In this document: in pieces, positions 32,181 to 43,453 of the stretch | Numbering within the stretch: position 1 is the first letter of the stretch | How the letters are laid out: every line of letters starts with the position of its first letter | Assembly (NCBI RefSeq): GCF_000208745.1 | Contig: NC_030853.1 | Coordinates: 9,414,203 to 9,478,202 of the forward strand | Origin: Theobroma cacao | Lineage: Eukaryota; Streptophyta; Magnoliopsida; Malvales; Malvaceae | Length of the DNA: 64,000 nucleotides | Direction: 5' to 3' | Made by a program: the position numbers and the translations under genes | The notes under the pieces: model-generated | Databases searched by the model: none | Seen by the model: the letters and a program-made list of their open reading frames with translations, nothing else | Told to the model about the DNA's origin: nothing

Positions 32181-35155
32181 GTGTATTGTCTTGCCTTACC
32201 TTATAAAGTACTTTCCATGTCCTTCATGTGATTGACAATATGCTTGCATACTTGGAAAGCCTCGAAAAATCGTCAAAAGTCGATATTGTACCAAATGGTA
32301 CTATTAAGTTGAATTAAGCCTCGAACTAGTCTAAATAGAGATCTTAAGATGAAATTAAGAATTTTAAAACCCCAGATGACTTAAAATGATGATTTATAGT
32401 TCGAGGGTTGAATTAGAGTCAATTTGGAATTTTCATGTTCTAGGGGTAAAATGGTAATTTTATCACTCAAGGACAAAATGGGAATTTTTAGAAAAGATTT
32501 TGATCACATTTGACTCATTGGAGTATGATTTGAGTTTGAGAGGTGAAAAGTTATAATTTCGGCATTTTTTCGAGCATAGGGGCAAAATAGTCATTTTACC
32601 GCCTAAGGGCAAAATAGTAATTTTACACCACCTAGCACTTGTCCAGCACATGGATTTTACCCAATATTATCATGGATAATTGAGGAAATTTAAGTGGTGG
32701 AGAGAGATTGCTTAATGGCTAAGTATGACACATGGACCAATGAAATGGTGACATGTGTCAAAATCTCATCCATTTATTATTTTCCTTATAAATTAGCACA
32801 AAATCAGCCCATTTCTCACCCATATGGCCAGCCAAAGCATGAAGTGAAGAGGAAAGGAAAGACCACAAACCCTATGTGGGAAAATTGAAGAAAAGTGTGG
32901 GATTTCAAGGGATTAAGCTAATAAAGGTAAAATTTTGTGATTTTATCTTGTGATTTACATTACCCATGCTTTCTTTTTCATTTTCCATGCTTAGAACTCA
33001 AGTTTACATGATGAACCCATGTTGGCTGAATTTGAGAGGAGAGGTTTTGAGCATTGATTTTGCTAGATTTCAAGCTAATTAAGTGTTTTTGGTTGTTTGG
33101 TAATGAAAAGTATGAAAATCTAGCAAGGAATCACTTTGTTCTTCACAAACTCACAAGAGGCCAAATTTTCTAGGGAGCATATTGAGGCTGAAATTGATGA
33201 TATTTCACGATATTTTGGTGGTATTTAATGATTGGTGAGGCTAGAAATTTAATGGGAAATTTTGGCATGAAAATCTGAATTTTTACCTAATGTATAGACA
33301 TGTGCGATTTATGGTTCGGACTAATAAATTGAATCATATTCATAGTCATTGAGGTATTTTAAGTATAATTGGAGTGTAGAAAGTGAAAGAAATCGATTTG
33401 GAGTTAAATTGGAGGTTTTAGCCAATTACATTGAGAATAGTGCGAATTAGGTCGAATACCGTATTTAAACAGCTATTCGGACATTTTGCATCACATTTCG
33501 TGCATTCATATAAAGATATAGAGCCTGAAATAGTTTATGATAAATTGACACAATTTATTGAAATTCGTGTCACGTATGATAAATAGGTGGTGAGCCCTCT
33601 AATAAAGGTAAAGAGATTGTGCCCGAAGATCGGGAATAGAAGTATATCGAACTCCTAGTACTGTGAGTAAACTTACTATCGTCTTAATTATCTAAAGTAT
33701 GTTTTATCCGATTTTGTGACTTTTATGGAAAATGAATTAAATGATTAATTTTTCGATTTTATAAACAAAATGTGATTTAATGAAATGATTTCATAAAATT
33801 GTTTTAAAATTGAATGATGGTTTGAAAATAGAGTAATTGGAGACTGTTTTCATGTGTTGTAAATTCATGGCTTGAATCAAATGGCTTATGACAATATTTG
33901 CATGAATGGCTGAATTGGTATTTGTGTTGAAATATATATGAATTATGTATTTAGCCTTGAAAGGTTGTGAATTACAATAATTGTCATATCATGTTATTGA
34001 ATTTTATTGATTGGTGAGATAATTATTAGCTTACTGCAGTGAGCGAGTTTCGTGGACCAGTCTATTAGAGGGGCACGATAACCTCGTTATATCTTACCTT
34101 AGTATGAGAGGCACGGGTGGTTAACTCCTGAGGTTAACACTTTTAGAGTTCACTTCACGTCAAACCACCACTTGAGTGGGAACTCAGCCAATGCCAAGGA
34201 ACGGCTATGTTTTCAAAATAAAAACATGATTTATGCGTACATAACTTTTTAACAGCCTTGGCAGACTCGGTTTGGGATAGCCGTCGGCCAAGGTATCCCT
34301 AATGACTGATTATGATAATGATTTTGGCACAAGCCAAAGTTTTAAGAAATTCATAAGCCATGTTAATTAGTCGATTTATATGAATTGATTTTATTTGGTT
34401 GAAACAAGTTGAAAGGTGATGAATTTTAGTATGTTAAACTATTTTATCTGTCTCAATTTACTCGACTTTAGATGGTTTAGATGGTATCTGTTTACTCATT
34501 GGGATTTTATAATCTCACCACCCTTCTTTTCAACCATTTCAGGCCCGAGGTAGCCTGTGGATAGCAGAAATTTTCAAGGATTATAGTCGGCTTTACTACT
34601 CCAAAAACTGTGGGTTTACTGCCTTTGTGCATTTTTGTTCCTTGTGGGCCCACGAGTCACTGTAAAGTAAATTTCATATCCCGGTTATCTGTATTATAGT
34701 ATGTATGAATTTATTTATCTTTTACATTACAAAAATAATTTACCGATGACTCTATAAATATTGTTTTAAAGAAATTAAAATATTTTATTGAATATTTTTA
34801 TTTTATTCAAATAGTTGCAATATCATTTTTAATAAATGTTTTAGACACCCAAATTTATTTTAAATCATGAAATATGTGTTTTCCACTCATCTACTACATC
34901 TTTAGTCGGGTTTGGAAAATTTCAAGGAAAAATGATGAAAACGCCCCTGTGAGGCGAAAATTATTTTTTCACGGTTTTGAAAGGGAAAAAGCTTAAAATT
35001 CTTTAAAAATGAGGTTTGGCGATGATTACTCATAAGGGAGATGAAAAAATAGTACTAAAGCTTTGCGGGGTTTCGGTTGGCACTCCCGGTAACGAATATC
35101 TACCGGGACGTCGCGGCAGTTGTCACGGGCTTGAGAGGAGTACCGGGTCGTGATA
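32181..35155 (+). mobile_element. 5'-truncated long LTR replacing RT/RNase H of Sirevirus C
   Basis: Matches the reverse complement of the solo LTR at 25946-29273 from 'ctcgaaaaatcgtcaaaagtcg' (32260) to the end 'ccgggtcgtgata' at 35155. The first 400 or so LTR bases are absent. The flanks do not form a target duplication. The copia sequence on either side is not contiguous: about 2 kb, from RT to the env N-terminus, is gone. Insertion followed by deletion, or recombination, are both possible. No gene is seen in it. Confidence 0.75.
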
Positions 35156-36893
35156 CTCTGCTTGCTAATATACTATCTATTCAATTCGTATACTTGCGTA
35201 GTGGAATTTTAACTGACAATAGTTTTAATGAAGTGCTTGAATTTAAAGTAGTTTTGTCAGATTATTTTGAGAAGATGAAACTGAAATATTTTAGTACTTT
35301 TAAGAATCGATCTTATAGTGCTAGCTTGGTTAAATAATTTTGCTCAAGCATAGTAGTTGGCAAGGATGAACTAGAGGAGCTTAATGATTATCTTGATGAT
35401 GGCTTGAATGTGTTTTTAAATGGAAAGGAATTTACTGTGACTGTTACTGAATTAGGTAGTTTGCTTAAAATTGAAAGTGAAAAATGTGAGTTTGAGTTTC
35501 TAGAAAACTATGATCTCTCATCCTTATGGGAAGTGATTATAAGAAAGAAAGAGAAATATTCTTCTAAGAGTAATGCTGGTTTGATCACTAGTCCACAAAT
35601 TAGAATATTGCATTACTTTATTGCTGTTAATGTTCATGGAAGAGGAGGAAGTTTTAGCTATATCAGTCTTCAGGATCTATGGCTAATGGAATATGCCTTC
35701 AATGGCAGTCCATTGAACCTAGGAAGATTTATGATTGAGAGAATGAAAGGAGCCTGTTGACTAGAAAAGATTAATCTGCCATATGGGAATATCATTACTG
35801 CACTAGTCCAGAAAAAGGGGATTTGGAGTTCAAGATATGCATTGGATCAGGTAGAGAGCAGGGATCAATTGATCTACCTCGAGAGCTTACCTAAGATGGG
35901 ATACAAACTTGAAGGAGAAAAATATGTTAAAACTCCCAAAGTAACTCTTGAAGAAGAGTTTTCACTCCTAGCTCAACCAGAGGCAACACCATCTCAATTC
36001 TCAAATGAAGTGATCTTCAACTTGCTTATGAGAATTGATGGAAAGCTCACAGACTAAGGGGCAAAATTCAAAAATTGAAGAAAGGTTAATAGAAATGGAA
36101 AGCAAAATGAAAGGAAAAGGAAAAATGACATCTGAACTTGCAGTTGCAGATACCTCTGCAACACCAAGCATCGCACTAGCAGAACAAGGTGCTGAGGGTT
36201 CAACTTTCCAAGTATAAGGGTTTACTTTTCTTGCTACAAGCCCTGTCCTTCAGGCTGAAGGTTTTGCTTCTAAGACTACAAGTCCTGTCCTTCAAACTAA
36301 GGACTCTCAACCAGGGAATGATCAACTAGAAAAACTCTCTTCACCTGAACCACAAAACAAAGATGAATCAGAACAAGGAACAAGTACTTGGTACATTGGA
36401 TGAGAATGTTCCTTCATAACCTCAGAAACAGTAACCCTCCCCTCTAAATTTAGAAGAGGTATCCATTATGGATGTTTTCCACCAAATGGTTAGGGAAGAG
36501 CAAATAGAAAAGGAAGCAGCCAAAGCACAAGCTAAGAAGTCAGTGTCTACTGAACCAACACACACAGTAAAGGAAAAATCAAGTAAAGGAAAGGAAAAAG
36601 CTACTGTAGCTCCACAGACCTAATCCAAACCACCAGGAAAAGGCATAAAGACAATGGCCACCAAATCAAAATTCCTCAAGAGAAGGAAATCCTCCAGATT
36701 AGCTAAAAAAGCCAGGCCAACAATTGTTTCTTCTCCTCAGAATCTAGTAGAAGTCTCTAACAAGTCCTCACTTGAACCTTCTCCTCAACCTTCACCACAA
36801 AAATCACCACCAGAACCTTCTGATGAACCCTTCAATGTCAAATACTAAATTGATGATGAATTATCTCCTTCATCTTCTTCAAAAGATGATTAA
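35156..36893 (+). pseudogene. Sirevirus C env-like/ORF3 protein, N-terminus missing
   Basis: Similarity to the env-like genes of A and B starts near 35200 (SFNEVLEFKVVLSDYFEKM). FKNRSYSASLVK is followed by a stop. The open stretch 35404-35757 holds LNGKEFTVTV, RILHYFIAVNVHGRG and LQDLWLMEYAF. Then come the LEKINLPYGN segment, a possible dimerising helix (MRIDGKLTD-stop), and Ser/Pro-rich low complexity. The basic patch FLKRRKSSRLAKKA (36669) precedes PSPQPSPQKSPPEP. The end is near the stop after SSSKDD at 36893. It is broken by at least four stops and a frameshift near 36035. Confidence 0.7.
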
Positions 36894-37687
36894 ACATCCT
36901 TGAGATTTGATGATGACAAAAAAGGGGAGAAGTGGAAAGCTAAGGGAAAAGGGAAAATCAATTAAAAAAAATATTGGGGTAAAGGTACCAAAAATCTAGG
37001 TAAAATTTAGGATGTTGAATCTGACTAGGCTATCTATGGTAGATGGTCTATGGTAGTTTGCTGGAAATTGGATACTGATCATTGTGCTAAGACACTATTT
37101 ATTTATTTTGTTCTGTTGCTGATTACCAATGCTGAAAGTCAGTTAAGACATTGTTTATTTATTTTGGTTTGATTGTGAATGGATGCAATGCTGATAAGCT
37201 GATGATTGAATATTTAAATCTTCCATTGAGTTTCTGTTGATGCTTTGGTGCTGATATTGAGCTGTTATGTTGATAATTAATTGTTGATGTGATATTGTGA
37301 GTAAAATTTGGATGAAAATAAATATGAATGCTGATATTTTTGACTGGATGGTTTATGACATTTAACCTTGGAATGAATTAAGTTTGGAAACAATACGACA
37401 AACAGCAAGCTGAAATAGTAATAATGTTTAGTCATTCTATCACTTACTGCTCATTATTCCATAACCCTGTATAAATATATTTTGTCATCAATTTGAACCC
37501 TTACATGTCGTTTTCTGTATGACAAGAATAAAAACATGCTGAAATGAATAATAAAACTATGCACACACTAAGGGGGAGCACACACTTAGGGGGAGGAAAA
37601 CCTCCATTTTGTGCAGAACTAAAAAGAATAAAAGGACACTGTGCTGTTAACCAAGGAATGTTTTTTCATCATAAAAAAGAGGGAGAT
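36894..37687 (+). other. 3' non-coding region of Sirevirus C with polypurine tracts
   Basis: AT-rich with no gene. CACTAAGGGGGAGCACAC and CTTAGGGGGAGGAAAA lie near 37566-37600, and the terminal AAAAGAGGGAGAT abuts the LTR. Confidence 0.7.
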
Positions 37688-38759
37688 TGTTGGCTCCATT
37701 AGTTTTTGACGATAATAACACATTCTCATTCATTTGTGTCTAATATCTCCACTTGAGTGTACAAGACAAATATTGTATGTAAAAATTAATAAATCATTCA
37801 AATGCACATGTCAAAGAGCATAAGAATAAGGAAGTCAAAATTGATCAACAAGATAGAAGCCCCTTAGTCCATTAATGAAGAGTTAATCAGCTAAAATTCA
37901 AACTAGAAGTTGGTGGGCTGAAGAGTATTGAGAGACAGAAAAGACTTAGTCGACCAAGGAGTGAGTTAGTCGACTAAGTGCACACTACTAGAAACTGGGA
38001 TCAGAAGACAGAGACGACTTAATCGACTAAGATATCGATTAGTTGACTAGGAGCATTCTGCCAGAAAATTTGAATTGTGCACTAGAAGACAAATTAACGG
38101 CTATAACTGCAACAAAACTGTTTTCAACGATCAGAAACTGTCTAACACATTTCAAAGCTGATTTTCCAAGTATAAAAGAGGGTTCCAACGGCTAGAAATG
38201 CATTGAAGGCTTCCAAGAACACAAAGAGAGCTGACAAACCAGAAAACACTTATAGCTCATTTACTGCACTCAACTCCTATCTTTGTAATTGTGATCTACA
38301 CTTCATTTGTACCACTTAGGTCAACCTTGTGATCATAGGTACACTCTTTTTACTTCTCTTCTTGTATTCTTAGAGCGAGCGAGTCACTCTAAGGTATTGA
38401 TTCAAGCTAGGATTGCTTGATTGGATTTAGGTTCTAACTTAGCCTTGAAAAGTTAGGTGTTGGGTTTTAGTTGATCCTGGTAAAAACTATTGTGAAAGGT
38501 TTTGGCTAAGCCTGGCAAAAGCCATTGTAAAGCTTAGTGAAAGCTTGTGAATTTTACTGGTTCATAGTGGATTAGTTTGGAAAATCCTTGGTTGGATAAT
38601 TAAGGTAGTGGATGTAGGTCTTGGATCGAACCACTCTAAATTCTTGCGCATTCTCTACTCTGTTTTTATTTTCATTGGTTTTCAAATTAGTTCCTTATCT
38701 TGCCAAGAGCCAAAAAGCGCTATTCACCCTCCCTCTAGCATATTTAATTGGGACAAACA
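37688..38759 (+). repeat. 3' LTR of Sirevirus C
   Basis: 1072 bp. A perfect TTAGTCGACTAA lies at 37966-37977, and two further degenerate palindromes at 38015-38052. TATAAAAG is at 38171. It ends ...GGGACAAACA, followed by target duplication GAGAA. Confidence 0.93.
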
Positions 38760-38764
38760 GAGAA

Positions 38765-39290
38765 ATGATAGCTTATCTTGAGAGTCTAGGAATAAGAGGT
38801 AACCTTCAATACCTTTAAATCTTTGAAATATGCTAATGTTTATGATGAGTGCTTTATAGTAAATATAGTTGTGGGTGAAAAGCGGTTGCTCCAATTAAAT
38901 GAGATGGATGAAATACGGTGAAATGCTTATGTGAATGTCAAAATTTATGAAGAAAAGAAAAAATGATGGCATGACAAGAAGATTGTTGAATGACATTTTG
39001 AGCTAGGTCAACATGTGTTGTTGTTTAATTCTTGTTTGAAACTGTTTCTAGGAAAATTGAAATCGCCGTGGTTAGGACCGTTTCTCATTTCAAGAGTGTT
39101 GCCATATGGTGTCGTGGAACTAGTGGATGACACAACAAATATAAAATTTAAGGTGAACGGGTGTTGATTTAAACACTATTAAAGAGTGACATGATTGCCA
39201 ACACTCTTCCATTAGTCTTTTCGAACCCAGCTAATGACCTTAAAGAAAGCGCTGCCTGGGAGGTAACCCAAGTTTTATTTACTTAAAAAA
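38765..39290 (+). pseudogene. Athila integrase C-terminal segment
   Basis: Near 38930-39150 the translation reads AYVNVKIYEEKKK, HDKKIVE-stop-HFELGQHVLLFNS, GKLKSPW and VNGC-stop-FKHY. This is the tail of Athila-type integrase. It ends with 'gcgctgcctgggaggtaacc' (39250), a characteristic Athila pol terminus. RT, RNase H and the integrase core that should precede it are absent, so the Athila copy had lost them, probably before Sirevirus C inserted. Frame interruptions are frequent. Confidence 0.8.
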
Positions 39291-40111
39291 AATTTTGGTT
39301 GTTCATTAATTATTTTTGTTAGTAATTCAATTTTAATTTTTATTTTCATATTACTAACTACTTATTGTTATTTTCTTTTTGCAAGTTAATAATACTAATA
39401 ATAATAGTTATTTGATTATTCCAAAAAAAAGTTGTTAGTGTCGCGACGCTAGAACATTCCTAGGGTTCCATAATGGAACCTAAGGTTGGGGTGTTGCGAT
39501 GCTACCCAAAAGGCGTTGTAATGCCCCACAATCAAAATTATATAAGGCATGGGCTAGTGGAGTGTCGTGGTGTTGGGCCCATGGCTTTATATAAACCCCT
39601 TTCGCCCCCATTTTACAACCCTAGGTAGAAATTTTCAGTCTCTCTCTACCCCACTTGAGAAATTTCACTCCTTTTTTACCTACCCACTACAAAATCTCTT
39701 CCAAACACCAATGATTTTGCATTAAACTTGGATTTTAAAGGATTTTTGAGCATTTTTACTTTCTTTGAGGTATTTGAGTGCAAAAAACTATTATAAGTGC
39801 TCTACTTTCTTATTCTAATTCTTTTTATAGACAGCATGGTGTTTTGAAGATGGGTTTTGCATATGTTAGATTTAATAATGTAGTATATGGATTTCATGAA
39901 TTTCTGAGTTTTGTGCTTAAATTATAATTTTTGAATAGTGGGTACCATGAATAACTCTTGTTTTTTGCACTTTGAATTTGAATTTGATGAAAAGTAAGAT
40001 TAGTGTTATTCATATTATGAAGGGTTTAAAATAGTTAGGATAAAATATTTTGTCTATGTTGATCAATTATTTGTAATGTATACTAATTAGTTGTGATCAA
40101 AAGTGTGTTGT
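39291..40111 (+). other. Athila spacer between pol and env-like gene
   Basis: No gene. Starts with AT-rich low complexity, then a segment near 39430-39640 with TTATATAAACCCCTTT (39588) and a following CT-rich stretch. That could be an internal promoter and leader for the downstream env-like gene; this is inference. It ends at the insertion site of the LARD-like element. Confidence 0.5.
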
Positions 40112-43100
40112 TGTAACGACCCCTCCTCAGTCGCTACTAACGTCCGAGACTTTCTAGAGAACCCGCCAAGTCCTGAACAAGCCTTGACAGATATCGATTA
40201 TCAACTATCACACATTCATTGGACAATCTCGTAATCATCACAATTTTATTAATAATAAATATTCTAGATATATTGTTTTCCATCATTACATAAGTATATC
40301 TACGTTGTACCCAAGTATTTGTTTCCATAACTGAATATACTATAATTGACCCAACCTCTAACAGCGAAGCGACTTGGATTAGGTTGCTAGGAGATACCTT
40401 ACCTACATCGCTGGACCATAATGCCGATGAATAGCTCGCTAGCTAATCACTATTTGTAAAAGAGAAATAAGGGGGTGTGTCTCACAGACTCAGTGATTAT
40501 CGGCTCCTTGAGCAGAGGATAGATGGGAAACAAGCAATAAGGTAAAGATTTTTGAACAATAAAAATTACAAGAGTAGATAAAATTTTTTAATTCAAACGA
40601 AGATTTATGCCTTATATATATATAAGAAAATATCAAGAATCTCTTATAAGTCATAATCAAACATAATGTATATCAAGTCAAGTAAGTAAACTTTTGTGTA
40701 GCGAGAAAGTTAATAACCATTTTCAAACTGAATCAGTAAAATATCATTTTAAACTTCGTGCTCATAAAAGATCTCTGCAGTCGAAATTATCTCATGTAAT
40801 ACTCAAATTAAATCAATAAATTGGGCAAGCTCCCGCGAAACCAAATAACAACCAAGTTTATACACAATTCACAAATCGCCTCGCATACGAGGGTAAAATT
40901 CATATAACAATAAAACTAGGGGGAGCTGTAAAAAATCGTATAATTTCGTTTTCACCAAGCAAGAAATAAGAGTCTAAAAACCCAAAGAGATTTTTGTCTC
41001 AAGTAGGAAATCAAATAAAATCCGTGGTCCCACTGCCACGTAATAACTTCCGAGAGCCTCGCTCCACCGGATCCCACATGCCACGGCAGTCTCAACGATG
41101 TTGGGCAACATGGGAGAATCAAGCGGTTGCAATTACGTAATCATCTGACGGCCTAGCCACGCATACATATATCACAGGCCGTGGTCTCCACCACGCCTAA
41201 TCGCCCGTCGGAGACCCAAAGGTTCTCTAGTTAGAGCTCACTCGTGCACGAGGGTCACACTTAACCGAAGTGACAGCCGGCCTACTCTCAAATCTCTCGG
41301 TTAATAAAACCATTTTAGAAATCACTTTATGTCTTTGACATCTCGTTTCAAAATTATTTCCAAAGCATTCAATATAGGGCATGATAAAATCTATCATTTT
41401 CTCAAAATATATTTATGCATGAATATCAAAACAATAATTCGCATGGTGAATTAGCAATATAACCATGAATGCACACTGCACAAATATAGGGCACAGATTT
41501 TGAGGCAAAACAGTGTGAAGGGCTTGTTTCCCGATTTTGAAAACACTTTACATATATATATTAAAGACGATTTCTAAATATAATTTGCAACCACAATTTC
41601 CTAAGATTGTTACCAGCACATGCTATTCACAATTTTCATGTTTAAGATAAATCATACGTATAGGTATATATTTAATGAAATTTTAAAATTGGCACTCTTT
41701 ACTCACCTCACAATAGCGGGATGTTACGTCGCTATTAATTCAAAGACGTATCGAGTTACTTCTTTTTACCGATCGTTAGTTATTTCCTTCAGCCTTTCAC
41801 CACAGTGCACCACCTATTTATTTCTCCTAAATATTGAAACCCACGTAATTAATATATCTATATATCTTATTTTATTTTAACATTATTATTATATATTTTA
41901 TTATTTTTTTACCTTTCTTTCCCGTTTATTATTATTTTTTCTCTCTTCTGCTCGTTTTTCTCTTCCTTCCTTCTCCCTCCTTTCACTCACCAACCGGCTG
42001 CTCTTCCTTCCTCTTTCTCTCTCACCATCGGTAGCACCCCAAAACTCAGCTTCCTCTCTTTCTTTCCTCAAAATCCAGCAGCTAACTCAGCTTTCTTTTC
42101 CCTTTAAACTTTACAACAAAACTCTCCTATTTTTACTCCTTTAAGTGGCAGCACACAACCTCTCTTTTCTAGCCCTATCTTTCTCTCAAAATCAGCTTCA
42201 GAACCTCTCCTACCTCCCTAAAAAATCGACAGCACAAAGCTCCCTTTGTCCTTTACAATCCGGTAGCACAAACCTTTGTTTATTCTCTCACAAACCCTAC
42301 GACACTAGCCCTTGTTTTCTCCCTCAAGCATTAGCTGCACCATTCCTTTATTTTTCCCTCACCAGTCTGTAGTATCAGCTCTTTTTTTCTCCCTCAAAAT
42401 GACTTCTTTCTTTCTTTTTTCTTTTATTCTCTTGGCTAGCTTAACTTTTCTTTTGATTTCTTTCTTATCTTTTCTATCTTTCATCTTTCATTCATTTCTT
42501 TTCTTTTTATATGGCCTTTCATCTCAATGGCCGGCCCCCCTTTACTTTCACACATGATTTAAAAATAATAATTCTAATAGCTTTGACTCTCTCTTTTGTC
42601 TCCATGACCGGTTGGTAATAAAAGAAATTGATAAAATTTTGTTTGATGTGGTTTGCAGTTAGGGCCGATAATGACAAGCTTGCTTGTAAATTCTCCTTTT
42701 TTTTTTATTCTTTTACATGTGACAGCCCATACCATCATTTTTTCTTCTTTTATTGTTTTCCTTGATCGGCCATGTGGTTAGAATGCAAGTCAACAATTGC
42801 TTGGAACCTTTAAAGCCACTTTACTTGACTTTTCCTCCCCATTTCACTATTGTCTCATCTTTTCTCCTCATTTTCTTTGTACATAAGCCTTACATTTCCA
42901 GCAAATCTTACATGGATGGCCGGCCATGAGGAACAAAAAGAAGAGTCAAAGCTTCCTTTGAAAGCTTTGACCAAGCTTTGTAACACAATTACTATTTTAC
43001 CTTTCAAGGTTCTCATCCTTTTAATTAAGTCCTCCGAAAATCTTTAAATCTCCAATTTCCTTCTATTATCTTCTTTTACATATGTACAAATGAAATATAA

Positions 43101-43438
43101 AGTTTGTACCTCAACGCGGTGTTCTTATAATATTTGAAATATTATTTACCCCGCGCTATCTTTATTTAATAAAGACACGTGGGCCCCTTTAATGTCATTT
43201 TTCTCTGAAATTTCCTCATTCTTCCTCTCCCCCACTTAGATTGACCATATACTCCTTCTTCACGAAAAAATTTTGACACTGAATAAAATAATAATATTTT
43301 AATATTATTTTATTAATAAAAAATTATTTTATTCCAAAAATTTCCTCTTGTCTCCTTGGTATCCAAAATACCTTATTATGCCTTAATTGGCATCTGATAA
43401 GCTTTATTTGTCACCACATCAAAGTACGGAGTATTATA
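40112..43438 (-). repeat. 3' LTR (by element strand) of the LARD-like element
   Basis: 3327 bp. Minus-strand start TGTAATACTCCG..., wait-free match to the other LTR along its length. The + strand middle (41890-42560) is pyrimidine-rich. The first 80 bases (minus strand) resemble the starts of the other long-LTR families here. Confidence 0.9.
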
Positions 43439-43453
43439 GTCTCCCCTACTTAA
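43439..43453 (-). other. Polypurine tract of the LARD-like element
   Basis: TTAAGTAGGGGAGAC on the minus strand directly before the LTR. Plus-strand DNA synthesis would be primed here. Confidence 0.7.

Larger units (their letters stand above)
24744..38759 (+). mobile_element. Sirevirus C, copia element carrying two long-LTR insertions
   Basis: LTRs at both ends and a perfect target duplication GAGAA (24739-24743 and 38760-38764) define the insertion into Athila. Inside are partial gag, protease-integrase-part of RT, and an env-like gene lacking its start. A solo long LTR lies in gag, and another truncated long LTR takes the place of the rest of RT, RNase H, the spacer and the env N-terminus. 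Confidence 0.93.

Noticed and set aside
42145..42557. Ser/Phe/Leu-rich + strand open frames in the LARD-like LTRs (also 48514-48982)
   Set aside because: They lie in pyrimidine-rich LTR sequence, antisense to the element, with frame differences between the two LTRs.
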